Assembly: GCF_010731595.1 (NCBI RefSeq) | Contig: NZ_AP022582.1 | Location: forward strand, 3,658,001-3,722,000 | Direction: 5' to 3' | Length of the DNA: 64,000 nucleotides | Origin: Mycobacterium seoulense | GTDB lineage: Bacteria; Actinomycetota; Actinomycetes; Mycobacteriales; Mycobacteriaceae | Shown: positions 51,934 through 62,110 of the stretch, one piece after another | How positions within the stretch are numbered: position 1 is the first letter of the stretch | Layout: each line of letters starts with the position of its first letter | Made by a program: the position numbers and the translations under genes | Notes under the pieces: generated by a model | Told to the model about the DNA's origin: nothing | Databases searched by the model: none | The model's input: only the letters and a program-made list of their open reading frames with translations

Positions 51934-52398
51934 ATGATGAATAGCAGCACGATCTGGATCATCGTCGCCGCCGCGGCAATCTTGGTGATCCTCGCCCTCC
52001 TCGTCGCGCTGAGCAGAATGCGGCGCCGCCGGCGGCAGCGCCAGGCCGAGGAGATTCGCGAACAGGCCAGGCTGGAGACCGCGAAGGTCGAACGCCGCGA
52101 AGCCCTCGCCCACGAGACGGCCGCAAAGGCCCGCGCCGCCCAGGCCGAGGCCGAGGCAAAGGCGGCCGAAGCCGCCCGGTTGCAAGAGCGAGCGGCCAAC
52201 CATCAGACCGAGGCCGCGGCGTCGCGCGAGCAAGTCCAGGAACAGTGGAAGCGCGCGGAGAACTTGGACCCCGGCACCGCCAAGCAAGCGGGCGAGGATG
52301 ATCGCGACGATCGCAACACGGCACGGTCCTCGGAAGGGCACGACCCGGCGACCGACGTCGAGGGCGTCCGGCACGAGACGTACCGCGGGACGCCCTAA
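51934..52398 (+). CDS. Single-pass membrane protein with long coiled coil
   Basis: A 154-residue protein with an N-terminal membrane helix (about residues 7-28: WIIVAAAAILVILALLVAL), a basic stop-transfer patch RMRRRRRQR, an Ala/Glu/Arg-rich coiled coil (about 36-112) and an acidic tail. The motif types resemble stalk or scaffold proteins, not enzymes. The start is one of two adjacent ATG codons, with GGGAGC before them. It ends overlapping the convergent hsaB stop by 4 bp. It may be cotranscribed with the kinase, 151 bp upstream. Confidence 0.75.
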   Translation: MMNSSTIWIIVAAAAILVILALLVALSRMRRRRRQRQAEEIREQARLETAKVERREALAHETAAKARAAQAEAEAKAAEAARLQERAANHQTEAAASREQVQEQWKRAENLDPGTAKQAGEDDRDDRNTARSSEGHDPATDVEGVRHETYRGTP

Positions 52399-52958
52399 AG
52401 CCAGGTGTCGTTGGTGGTCGCCGTGAGGAATGCCTCCAGGTCGTCGCGCCACTGCGCAGGTGTGGTCTTGTCCGGTTCTATCCCGGTGTATTCCCCGCGA
52501 TAGAACAGCAATGGGCGCGGCTTGATCTTGGGCGCCTCCGACAACGACTGGACCGCGCCGAACACCACGAAGTGGTCGCCACCGTCGTGCACGGAGGCCA
52601 CCGTGCAGTCGATGTAGGCCAGCGACCCGTCGATGATCGGCGAGCCGAGTTCCGAAGGGTGCCAGTCGATTCCGGCGAACTTGTCCGGCTCCTTCGATCC
52701 GAACCGCGCCGACACGTCCTTCTGCTTTTCCCTGAGCACGTTGACACAGAACCGGCCGGTGGCCTCGATGGCCTGCCAGGACCGCGACACCTTGGTGGGG
52801 CAGAAGAGCACCAGGGGCGGGTCCAGCGACAGCGCCGCGAATGACTGGCAGGCAAAGCCGACCGGAACGTCGTCGTGCACCGTGGTGATGATCGTGATGC
52901 CGGTGCAGAACTGGCCCAGCACCTGCCGGAAGGCCCGCGGGTCGATCGGCGCAGACAT
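52395..52958 (-). CDS. hsaB: Flavin reductase component HsaB of the 3-HSA hydroxylase
   Basis: A 187-residue flavin:NADH oxidoreductase (equal to the known length) that supplies reduced flavin to HsaA for 4-hydroxylation of 3-HSA in ring A. Family text is FCTGITIITTVHDDVPVGFA (about residues 17-36) and SFAALSLDPPLVLFCPTK. The ATG at 52956-52958 is chosen because upstream in-frame codons lie in hsaC. It follows the hsaC stop by 2 bp. Confidence 0.95.
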   Translation of the reverse strand: MSAPIDPRAFRQVLGQFCTGITIITTVHDDVPVGFACQSFAALSLDPPLVLFCPTKVSRSWQAIEATGRFCVNVLREKQKDVSARFGSKEPDKFAGIDWHPSELGSPIIDGSLAYIDCTVASVHDGGDHFVVFGAVQSLSEAPKIKPRPLLFYRGEYTGIEPDKTTPAQWRDDLEAFLTATTNDTWL

Positions 52959-52960
52959 GA

Positions 52961-54738
<1,778 letters not shown>

Positions 54739-54746
54739 TCAGCGCC

Positions 54747-54801
54747 GCTCCTCCTCATCGCTTCGTCCCCCGCAAGCGGGTGGTGCCCCCACTGCATCGT
54801 C
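54747..54801 (-). repeat. SD-bearing repeat element with hairpin filler upstream of hsaD
   Basis: On the minus strand it reads GACGATGC, then a 29-base hairpin unit with CCCGCTTGCGGG, then GAAGCGATGAGGAGGAGC. The outer parts equal the fadA6 element and the filler equals the unit repeated between ipdB and ipdC (one base differs). The GAGGAGGAG ends 8 bp from the hsaD ATG, so it serves as the ribosome-binding site. Confidence 0.8.
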
Positions 54802-54815
54802 GCCGGCGCGCATGG

Positions 54816-56000
54816 CTAGACCATGGTGTCGCCGGGCGGCAACCCGAACTCGTTGTTCCCGAAGATCTGGTAGGCCCGCTCGGGATCGTTGGCCGCGTGC
54901 ACCCGGCCGGCGTGTGCGTCGCGCCAGAACCGTTGCACCGGTTGGTCATTGCCCAGTGCGGTGGCGCCGGACGCCTCGAACAGCCGATCGATGGACGCGA
55001 TCGCGCGCCCGGTTGCCCGCACCTGGTCGCGACGGGCACGGGCGCGCAGTTCGAACGGGATCTCCTTGCCGGCGGACAACAACGCGTACTCGTCGGCGAC
55101 GTTGCCGCTCAACTGGCGCCACGCCGCGTCGATGTCGCTGGCCGCCTCGGCGATGCGCACCTTGGCGAACGGGTCGTCCTTGGCCTTCTCCCCGGCGAAC
55201 GCCGCGCGTACGCGCTTGCCCTGGTGCTCCACGTGCGCGTCGTACGCCCCGTAGGCCATGCCGACGATCGGCGCCGAGATGGTGGTGGGGTGCATTGTGC
55301 CCCAAGGCATCTTGTAGACCGGGGCCGAGTTTGTCTGGTACCCGCCCGCGGTGCCGTCGTTCATCGCCTTGTACGACAGGAACCGGTGCCGCGGCACGAA
55401 GACGTCCTTGACGACCACGGTGTTGCTGCCGGTGCCGCGCAGGCCGACGACGTGCCACACGTCGTCGATGCGGTACTCGGTGCGCGGGATCAGGAAGCTG
55501 CCGAAGTCGACCGGACGGCCGTCCTTGATCACCGGGCCGCCGAGGAAGGCCCAGGTGGCGTGGTCACATCCCGACGACCAGTTCCAGGAACCGTTGACCA
55601 GATATCCCCCGTCGGTGACCACGCCGGCGCCCATCGGCGCGTACGACGAGGAGACCCGCACGTTCGGGTCGTCGCCCCAGACTTCCTCCTGGGCCTGCTG
55701 GTCGAACAACGCCAGATGCCAGTTGTGCACGCCGATGATGGAACTCACCCAGCCGGTGGAACCGCACGCGCTGGCCAGCCGCCGCACCGCCTCGTAGAAC
55801 AGCGTCGGGTCGCATTGCAGTCCACCCCATTGTTCGGGCTGCAGCAGGGTGAAGAAGCCGATGTCCTGGAGATCCTGAACGGTCTCGTCGGGCAGCCGCC
55901 GCAAATCCTCCGTCGCCTGAGCGCGCTCCCGAATCCGTGGCAGCAGATCATCGATGTCAGCCAGAACCGACTGCGCGTCACGCTGTTGAATGGACGTCAC
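54816..56000 (-). CDS. hsaA: 3-HSA monooxygenase oxygenase component HsaA
   Basis: A 394-residue flavin-dependent monooxygenase of the acyl-CoA-dehydrogenase/HpaB-like group D fold that 4-hydroxylates 3-HSA using flavin from HsaB. Family text includes WSSGCDHATWAFLGGP (about residues 141-156) and VVGLRGTGSNTVVVKDVFVP. The start is GTG at 55998-56000. Unlike hsaB-C-D, which are spaced by 0-2 bp, hsaA and hsaD are separated by 77 bp occupied by the repeat element. A KstR operator lies 41 bp upstream. Confidence 0.95.
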   Translation of the reverse strand: MTSIQQRDAQSVLADIDDLLPRIRERAQATEDLRRLPDETVQDLQDIGFFTLLQPEQWGGLQCDPTLFYEAVRRLASACGSTGWVSSIIGVHNWHLALFDQQAQEEVWGDDPNVRVSSSYAPMGAGVVTDGGYLVNGSWNWSSGCDHATWAFLGGPVIKDGRPVDFGSFLIPRTEYRIDDVWHVVGLRGTGSNTVVVKDVFVPRHRFLSYKAMNDGTAGGYQTNSAPVYKMPWGTMHPTTISAPIVGMAYGAYDAHVEHQGKRVRAAFAGEKAKDDPFAKVRIAEAASDIDAAWRQLSGNVADEYALLSAGKEIPFELRARARRDQVRATGRAIASIDRLFEASGATALGNDQPVQRFWRDAHAGRVHAANDPERAYQIFGNNEFGLPPGDTMV

Positions 56001-56040
56001 TTAAGTTTGCCTCCTGAGAGTGCGGACTTACACCAGAGAC

Positions 56041-56054
56041 TAGAACACGTTCCG
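56041..56054. promoter_or_regulatory. KstR operator on the hsaA side
   Basis: TAGAACACGTTCCG fits the KstR pattern TnnAACnnGTTnnA except for the final base. It is 40 bp upstream of the hsaA GTG. The next operator, for kshB, is 54 bp further on. Confidence 0.65.
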
Positions 56055-56108
56055 ATTCGTGTCGAGCAGGGTATTCCTGCGGCTGGTAGCGATACGAATC
56101 CGCTTTTC

Positions 56109-56122
56109 TGTAACATGTTCTA
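56109..56122. promoter_or_regulatory. KstR operator on the kshB side
   Basis: TGTAACATGTTCTA matches TnnAACnnGTTnnA and lies 26 bp upstream of the kshB TTG start. It follows the same layout as the cyp125/fadA5 region: one operator for each divergent gene. Confidence 0.8.
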
Positions 56123-56148
56123 GTTGCAACCGAGAGGGAGGATGGGCC

Positions 56149-57231
56149 TTGGCCGAGGCCAATCTCGACGAGCCGCTCGGCGACCACGTCCTGGAACTGC
56201 AGATCGCCGAGGTCGTCGCAGAAACCGACGACGCGCGGTCGCTGGTGTTCGCGGTGCCCGACGATCCGGGTGACCCCGACATCCCGCCCGAACGGCTGCG
56301 CTACGCGCCGGGGCAGTTCTTGACGCTGCGCGTCCCCAGCGAGCGCACCGGCTCGGTGGCCCGCTGCTACTCGCTGTGCAGCTCGCCGTTCACCGACGAC
56401 GCGCTGACCGTCACGGTCAAGCGGACCGCGGGCGGGTACGCGTCGAACTGGCTGTGCGAGCACGCGCGGGCGGGCATGCGGATCCACGTGCTGGCCCCGT
56501 CGGGCAACTTCGTGCCGAAGACGCTCGACGACGACTTCCTACTGCTGGCCGCGGGCAGCGGGATCACCCCGATCATGTCGATCGCCAAGTCGGCCCTCGC
56601 CGAGGGCGGCGGCCAGGTGACGCTGCTGTACGCGAATCGCGACGAGAAGTCGGTGATCTTCTCCGGTGCGCTGCGCGACCTGTCCGCCAAGTATCCCGAC
56701 CGGCTCACGGTGGTGCACTGGCTGGAATCGCTGCAGGGGATGCCGAGCGTCGCCGCGCTGGCGAAGCTCGCCGCCCCCTATACCGATCGGCCGGTGTACA
56801 TCTGCGGGCCCGGCCCCTTCATGAACGCGGCCCGCGACGCGCTGGAGTCGCTGAAAGTGCCTGCGGCGCAAGTGCATATCGAGGTGTTCAAGTCGCTGGA
56901 CTCCGATCCGTTCGCGGCGGTGAAGATCGACGACACCGCCCCGGGCGACGCGCCGCCGGCCACCGCCGTGGTGCAGCTGGACGGTGAGACCCACACCGTG
57001 TCGTGGCCGCGGAATGCCAAGCTGCTCGACGTGCTGCTGGCGAAGGGCCTCGACGCGCCGTTCTCCTGCCGCGAGGGCCACTGCGGCGCGTGTGCGTGCA
57101 CCCTGCGCAGCGGCAAGGTCAGCATGGAGGTCAACGACGTGCTCGAACAGCAGGACCTCGACGACGGCCTCATCCTGGCCTGTCAATCTCACCCCGAATC
57201 TGATTCGGTAGAAGTCACCTACGACGAATAG
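56149..57231 (+). CDS. kshB: 3-ketosteroid-9-alpha-hydroxylase reductase KshB
   Basis: A 360-residue reductase (358 in the known protein) with FAD, NADH and plant-type [2Fe-2S] domains that feeds electrons to KshA. The flavin-binding turn is RCYSLCSSP (about residues 70-78), the nucleotide loop is LLAAGSGITPIMS, the CGPGPFM motif follows, and the cluster ligands are in SCREGHCGACACTL plus LACQS near the C-terminus. The TTG at 56149 follows GAGAGGGAGG. The frame continues upstream into the KstR operator, which excludes earlier starts. Confidence 0.95.
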   Translation: MAEANLDEPLGDHVLELQIAEVVAETDDARSLVFAVPDDPGDPDIPPERLRYAPGQFLTLRVPSERTGSVARCYSLCSSPFTDDALTVTVKRTAGGYASNWLCEHARAGMRIHVLAPSGNFVPKTLDDDFLLLAAGSGITPIMSIAKSALAEGGGQVTLLYANRDEKSVIFSGALRDLSAKYPDRLTVVHWLESLQGMPSVAALAKLAAPYTDRPVYICGPGPFMNAARDALESLKVPAAQVHIEVFKSLDSDPFAAVKIDDTAPGDAPPATAVVQLDGETHTVSWPRNAKLLDVLLAKGLDAPFSCREGHCGACACTLRSGKVSMEVNDVLEQQDLDDGLILACQSHPESDSVEVTYDE

Positions 57232-57281
57232 TCGCGGGGCTAGGTTCACCCGTAGGGTCGGCGAACCGAAAGGGGAGCAGC

Positions 57282-57815
57282 ATGAAGCGGCTGATTGCCG
57301 GGTTTGCGGTCGTCGGATCGGCGCTGGCGTTGCTGCCCGGCCCGGTCGCCGGCGCGGCCAGCAACACCGCCACCACGGTGTTCCCGCTGGACGGCCCCAA
57401 CCAGCTGGAGACGCGTACCGTCCTCAACTGCTTCAAGTCCGACGGCCACTGCGACTTCACCGCCGGGGCGGACATGCTGACGCCCGACGGGCCGACCGGG
57501 TTTCCGCCCGGCCTGTGGGCCCGCCAGACCACGGAGATCCGGTCGTCGAACCGGCTGGCCTACCTGGACGCGCACGCCACCGGCCAGTACGAGCGCGTGA
57601 TGAAATCGATGGGGTCCGACGAGATCACCACGGTCTACTTCGGGGAGGGGCCGCCGGACAAGTACCAGACGACCGGCCGCATCGACTCCACGGATTGGCA
57701 GACGGGCCAGCCGAAGACCGACAACAACGTCATTGTCTGCACCCACATCCAGGTGGTCTATCCCGGGGTCAACATCACCTCGCCCAGCACCTGCGCCCAG
57801 ACCACGTTCTCCTAG
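57282..57815 (+). CDS. Secreted protein of unknown function (Rv3572-type)
   Basis: A 177-residue protein with a clear N-terminal signal peptide (MKRLIAGFAVVGSALALL, cleavage near AGAAS at about residue 25). The mature part has four cysteines (about residues 50, 57, 152 and 170) that could form two disulfides, and no recognisable catalytic domain. It lies 50 bp after kshB on the same strand, and its neighbour on the other side is convergent fadE34. A role on the cell surface during sterol use is inference from position. Confidence 0.78.
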   Translation: MKRLIAGFAVVGSALALLPGPVAGAASNTATTVFPLDGPNQLETRTVLNCFKSDGHCDFTAGADMLTPDGPTGFPPGLWARQTTEIRSSNRLAYLDAHATGQYERVMKSMGSDEITTVYFGEGPPDKYQTTGRIDSTDWQTGQPKTDNNVIVCTHIQVVYPGVNITSPSTCAQTTFS

Positions 57816-57843
57816 AGCCGTTGGCGGGCCGGCGATTTCGCCG

Positions 57844-59967
57844 TTAGCGCGGTAGGCCGAGGAGCCGCTCGGCGGCCACGGTGAGCAGGATCTGCTCGGT
57901 GCCGCCGGCGATGGTGAGGCAGCGGGTGTTCAGGAAGTCATAGACCGCGTGGTTGCGGACCAGACCGCCGCCCTCCGAGACGTCCATCATGTATTCGGCC
58001 AGCGCCTGCCGGTAACGCACCCCGATGAGCTTGCGCACGCTGGACTGCGCACCCGGGTCCTGCCCGCCCACGGCGAGCTGGGCGATCCGCTGATCCAGCA
58101 GCGCGCCGGTCTGGGCGATGACGATCAACCGGCCGAGCCGATCCTGCTGCGCGGCGTCGAGGTCGAGCTTCCCCAGCACCTTGAGCAACTCCTCCATCGG
58201 GTTGCCCAGCGCGGTGCCGGTGGCCATCGCGATGCGCTCGTTGGCCAGCGTGGTCCGGGCCAGCCGCCAGCCGTCGTTCACCGCGCCGACCACCAGCTCG
58301 TCGGGGACGAACACGTTGTCCAGGAAGACCTCGTTGAACAGCGAGTCGCCGGTGATCTCGCGCAGCGGGCGGATCTCGATGCCCGGCGCCTGCATGTCCA
58401 CCAGGAAGTACGTGATGCCCTTGTGCTTGGGTGCGTCGGGATCGGTGCGCGCCAGGCACACGCCCCACCGCGCCTTGTGCGCCGCCGACGTCCAGACCTT
58501 CTGCCCGGTGAGCAGCCAGCCCCCGTCACCCCGCACCGCCTTGGTGCGCAGCGACGCCAGGTCCGATCCGGCTCCCGGCTCGGAAAACAGCTGGCACCAA
58601 AGGAATTCGCCACGCAGGGTGCCCGGCACGAAACGCTCGATCTGCTCCGGCGTGCCGTGCTCGAGGATGGTCGGCGCCGCCCACCAGCCGATCACCAGGT
58701 CCGGGCGGACCACGCCGGCCGCCGCCATCTCCTGATCGATGAGCAGCTGTTCGGCCGGTGACGCGGCACGCCCGTACGGCGCGGGCCAGTGCGGCGCCTG
58801 CAGCCCGGCCTCGGCCAGCGCCGCCTGGCGCTCGTCCTCGGGCAGCGCGGCGATCCCGGCGACGGCCGCGGCGATCTGCGCGCGCTGGCCCTCGGCATCG
58901 GTGAGGTCGATACCCAGGCGCCGCCGCACACCGGCCTGGGTCAGCTCGGTGACGCGGCGCAACCAGCGCTCGGCGCCGCCGAGGAAGCGGCCGATGGCGT
59001 GCGCCCGGCGCAGGTACAGGTGCGCGTCGTGCTCCCAGGTGCAGCCGATGCCGCCGAGCACCTGGATGCAGTCCTTGACGTTGGCCTTGGCGGCCGCGAT
59101 GCCGATGCTCGCGGCGAGGGCCGCCGCGATGGAGAACTGGTCCGGCTCGGACTCCGCCGCGGCGCGCGCGGCGTCGGCGGCGGCCACCTCGGCCTGCTCG
59201 GCGCGGCACAACATCTCCGCGCACAGGTGCTTGACGGCCTGGAAGCTGCCGATCGGCTTGCCGAACTGCTCGCGCACCTTGGCGTAGTCGACGGCGGTAT
59301 CCAGTGACCACCGGGTCACGCCGGCCGCCTCGGCCGCCAGCACGGTCGCCGCCAGTTCCTCGACGCGTTGACGGGATTCCGGCACGACCGTGGCCGGAGC
59401 GGACGTGAGGACCACCCTGGCCAGCGGCCGGGAGAAGTCGGTGGCCTCCAGCGGCTCGATGTGCACGCCCTGCGAGGCGGTGTCGACCAGCAGCCACTTC
59501 CCGTCGGCGGGCAGCAACAGGACGCCGCCCTCGGCGGCGCCCAGCACCAGGGGCAGGACACCCGACGCGCCCGACGTTTCGCCGTCGAACTGGGCGGCAC
59601 CCTCGAGCGCCAGGCCCGCGAAGCGTTCCCCGGCGGCCAGTTGCGCCAACAGGTCGGGGTCGGTGACGACGAGCGTGGCCAGCGCCGTGGTCGCGACCGG
59701 CCCGGGAACCAGCGCCTTGGCGGCTTCCTCGACCATCGCGCACAGGTCCTCGACGCTGCCACCGGCCCCGCCGTGCTCCTCCGGGATCGCGACGCCGAAG
59801 ATGCCCAGCTCGGCCAGGCGGGCGAACACCGGGCGCCACGCGTCCGCGTCACCCCGCTCGACCTCGCGGATCGCCGTCGTCCCGCCGGGCCCCGACGTCG
59901 AATTGCGGGCCCAGTCGCGCACCAGGGCGCGCGCGGCGAACTGCTCGTCTGTGACGGTCGCTACCAC
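57844..59967 (-). CDS. fadE34: Fused tandem acyl-CoA dehydrogenase FadE34 (ChsE3)
   Basis: A 707-residue protein (about 711 in M. tuberculosis) with two acyl-CoA-dehydrogenase-like halves. The N-terminal half (about 1-350) resembles the short partner subunits: YAKVREQFGKPIGSFQAVKH and GGIGCTWEHDAHLYLRRAH. The C-terminal half (about 380-707) is a complete catalytic unit: LWCQLFSEPGAGSDLASLRT, LLTGQKVWTSAAH and IAGGTEQILLTVAAERLLGLP. It thus fuses the heterotetramer partners seen in FadE31-33. It acts on side-chain CoA esters. The KstR operator at 60077-60090 lies 109 bp upstream. Confidence 0.93.
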   Translation of the reverse strand: MVATVTDEQFAARALVRDWARNSTSGPGGTTAIREVERGDADAWRPVFARLAELGIFGVAIPEEHGGAGGSVEDLCAMVEEAAKALVPGPVATTALATLVVTDPDLLAQLAAGERFAGLALEGAAQFDGETSGASGVLPLVLGAAEGGVLLLPADGKWLLVDTASQGVHIEPLEATDFSRPLARVVLTSAPATVVPESRQRVEELAATVLAAEAAGVTRWSLDTAVDYAKVREQFGKPIGSFQAVKHLCAEMLCRAEQAEVAAADAARAAAESEPDQFSIAAALAASIGIAAAKANVKDCIQVLGGIGCTWEHDAHLYLRRAHAIGRFLGGAERWLRRVTELTQAGVRRRLGIDLTDAEGQRAQIAAAVAGIAALPEDERQAALAEAGLQAPHWPAPYGRAASPAEQLLIDQEMAAAGVVRPDLVIGWWAAPTILEHGTPEQIERFVPGTLRGEFLWCQLFSEPGAGSDLASLRTKAVRGDGGWLLTGQKVWTSAAHKARWGVCLARTDPDAPKHKGITYFLVDMQAPGIEIRPLREITGDSLFNEVFLDNVFVPDELVVGAVNDGWRLARTTLANERIAMATGTALGNPMEELLKVLGKLDLDAAQQDRLGRLIVIAQTGALLDQRIAQLAVGGQDPGAQSSVRKLIGVRYRQALAEYMMDVSEGGGLVRNHAVYDFLNTRCLTIAGGTEQILLTVAAERLLGLPR

Positions 59968-60076
59968 CCTGGGGACCTCCGCGTCCTTCGATTCGGCGTG
60001 ATGAGGGGCCTATGACCCCTAGCTCTCGATTGTCCTGCCTGCCTCGGGTCGCTGCGCAACCCGCCTCCTCGCAGAC

Positions 60077-60090
60077 TAGAACGTGTTCTA
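60077..60090. promoter_or_regulatory. KstR operator between fadE34 and kstR
   Basis: TAGAACGTGTTCTA, a full KstR match. It is 109 bp from the fadE34 ATG and 141 bp from the kstR ATG at 60232, implying autoregulation and control of fadE34. The remaining gap 59968-60231 holds no other operator that I recognise. Confidence 0.88.
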
Positions 60091-60231
60091 ATAGTGCCAG
60101 CGATCGACCGTCAAGTCGAACGCCATCGCAGCAGCACACGCGGCTGTCCCGGCGGTACGGAGGTGGGAAATTCACACTCAGCATGCGTATCGTTTGCAAG
60201 CGAGCCGCCAGGAACAGGAGCAACCCAGCAG

Positions 60232-60903
60232 ATGCCCTCCAGCGCCAACTCGAAGGTCACCTCGAGCCACGCTTCGGACTCGCAGCCGCGCGAGGTCATG
60301 AACGTGGCGGTATTGGCCGAGTCCGAACTCGGCTCCGAGGCACAGCGGGAACGGCGCAAGCGCATCCTGGACGCCACCATGGCCATCGCGTCCAAGGGCG
60401 GCTATGAGGCGGTCCAGATGCGCGCCGTCGCGGACCGGGCCGACGTGGCGGTGGGCACGCTGTACCGGTATTTCCCGTCGAAGGTGCACCTGCTGGTGTC
60501 GGCCCTGGGCCGCGAATTCAGCCGCATCGACGCCAAGACCGACCGCTCGTCGGTCGCCGGGGGCACGCCGTTTCAGCGGCTGAACTTCATGGTCGGCAAG
60601 CTCAACCGGGCGATGCAGCGCAATCCCCTGCTCACCGAGGCGATGACGCGTGCCTACGTCTTCGCCGACGCCTCCGCGGCCAGCGAGGTCGACCAGGTCG
60701 AGAAGCTCATCGATTCGATGTTCGCCCGGGCCATGGCCGACGGCGAACCGACCGAGGACCAGTACCACATCGCCCGGGTGATCTCCGACGTCTGGCTGTC
60801 CAACCTGCTCGCCTGGCTCACCCGGCGCGCCTCGGCGACCGACGTCAGCAAGCGACTGGACCTGGCCGTGCGGCTGTTGATCGGGGACACCGAAGGCAAG
60901 TAA
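60232..60903 (+). CDS. kstR: TetR-family sterol regulator KstR
   Basis: A TetR repressor, nearly identical over its core to the known KstR, that controls the KstR operators listed here and is released by steroid acyl-CoA thioesters. The helix-turn-helix is RILDATMAIASKGGYEAVQM then VADRADVAVGTLYRYFPSKV; the rest is the ligand-binding helical domain. Two starts are possible: ATG 60232 with AGGAG at 60216-60220 (223 residues) or ATG 60298 (201 residues, closest to the tuberculosis form). I chose the longer because of the Shine-Dalgarno; the extra N-terminus may be a spurious extension. Confidence 0.93.
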   Translation: MPSSANSKVTSSHASDSQPREVMNVAVLAESELGSEAQRERRKRILDATMAIASKGGYEAVQMRAVADRADVAVGTLYRYFPSKVHLLVSALGREFSRIDAKTDRSSVAGGTPFQRLNFMVGKLNRAMQRNPLLTEAMTRAYVFADASAASEVDQVEKLIDSMFARAMADGEPTEDQYHIARVISDVWLSNLLAWLTRRASATDVSKRLDLAVRLLIGDTEGK

Positions 60904-60907
60904 CCCG

Positions 60908-61987
60908 CTAGGCGGGCGGGCCGGCGGTACGGCCCCGGATCAGCTCGGTGCCCAAGACCTCGACCACCGGCAGGCCCGACCGCGGCGGACTCAACAACAG
61001 CTCACCCGCCCGGCGACCCTTCTGCAGGCTGGGCTGCGACACCGTGGTCAACCCCCGTCCGATCGCGTCGGGCACGCCGTCGAACCCGGTGACGGTCATC
61101 TGCCCGGGAACGTAAATGCCATGCGCGCGAAGGTAATCCATGGCGGACAGGGCCAATATGTCCGCCGTGCACATCAGCGCGGTGATCCGCGGATTGGCCT
61201 CCAGCGCCGCCTTGGCGGCGGTTCCACCGGACTCCGGCCGGTGCTCGTAGCTCTCCACCACGGTCAGCGCGTCGCGGTCGACGCCGGCGGCCGTCATCGC
61301 CTCCCACACCCCGGCGATGCGTTCGCGCTGGACGTCGAACGCCGGCGACCGCAACCGGTCGGCGTCCACCAGCCCTTGCCTGCGATCGCGGCCCAGCCGC
61401 ATGGTCAGCAGCCCGATCTCGCGATGCCCGAGCCCGAGCACGTAGTCCGCCAGTTCGCGCATCGCGGCCCGGTCGTCGATGCCGACCCGGGACACGCCGG
61501 AGAGCCCCTTCGGCTGGTCGACGACCACGACCGGCAACCGGCGCTGCAGGACGACCTGCAGGTAGGGGTCCTCCTCGCAGACCGAATACACCACGAAGCC
61601 GTCCACGCCGGCGCCGAGCACCGCGCCCGTCCCGTCCTCGATGCTGCGGCCGGGCCCGACGGCCACCAGCAGCAGTCCCTGCCCCAGCTCTTCGCAGGAC
61701 TGGGCGACGCCCGCGACGAAATCGCGGGCCGCGGGGTCGCTGAAGAAGTAGGTCAGCGGTTCGGCCATCACCAGCCCGACCGCACCCGCCTTGCGGGTGC
61801 GCAGGGACCGCGCGAGCGGGTCGGGACCCGGGTAGCCCAGCCGCTTGGCCGTCGCAAGCACGCGTTCGCGTAGGTCGGCGGAGAGCTGGTCCGGCCGGTT
61901 GAAGGCGTTGGAGATCGTGGTGCGCGAAACCTTCAGTTCGTCGGCCAGCGATGCCAGAGTCGCTCGCCGGCGCGATGCGGGACTCAC
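60908..61987 (-). CDS. LacI-family transcriptional regulator (Rv3575c-type)
   Basis: A 359-residue LacI/GalR repressor, the same length as the tuberculosis protein. The N-terminal helix-turn-helix is RRATLASLADELKVSRTTIS then NAFNRPDQLSADLRERVLA (about residues 7-46); the periplasmic-binding-protein-like core follows, with VVYSVCEEDPY and TALMCTADILALSAMDYL. The GTG at 61985-61987 is taken, since longer frames extend over the zinc promoter. The effector is unknown. It is divergent from the zinc transporter operon, with 123 bp between the start codons. Confidence 0.88.
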   Translation of the reverse strand: MSPASRRRATLASLADELKVSRTTISNAFNRPDQLSADLRERVLATAKRLGYPGPDPLARSLRTRKAGAVGLVMAEPLTYFFSDPAARDFVAGVAQSCEELGQGLLLVAVGPGRSIEDGTGAVLGAGVDGFVVYSVCEEDPYLQVVLQRRLPVVVVDQPKGLSGVSRVGIDDRAAMRELADYVLGLGHREIGLLTMRLGRDRRQGLVDADRLRSPAFDVQRERIAGVWEAMTAAGVDRDALTVVESYEHRPESGGTAAKAALEANPRITALMCTADILALSAMDYLRAHGIYVPGQMTVTGFDGVPDAIGRGLTTVSQPSLQKGRRAGELLLSPPRSGLPVVEVLGTELIRGRTAGPPA

Positions 61988-62048
61988 ATTCGGTGACGCT
62001 ACAGCGAATCCGGCTGCGCGCACGCGTCCGCCGCCACTGGTCACTTTG

Positions 62049-62069
62049 TAATGGAAACGATTTTCATTA
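62049..62069. promoter_or_regulatory. Zur-like box before the zinc transporter operon
   Basis: A 21-base near-palindrome: TAATGGAAAC at the left, GATTTTCATTA at the right. It matches the mycobacterial Zur box TAATGAAAAT-n-ATTTTCATTA in all but a few bases. It lies 41 bp upstream of the chosen GTG of the substrate-binding lipoprotein. An ATG at 62051 sits inside the box and is rejected as a start. Confidence 0.8.
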
Positions 62070-62110
62070 GTATTATGTGCGGCCGGCCGGCCAGCGAGAG
62101 GAATTCGGAC

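Noticed and set aside
60094..60231. Longer KstR starting at 60094
   Set aside because: The 46 extra residues begin 4 bp from the operator, are of low-complexity composition and lack similarity to KstR; the ATG at 60232 has a Shine-Dalgarno sequence.
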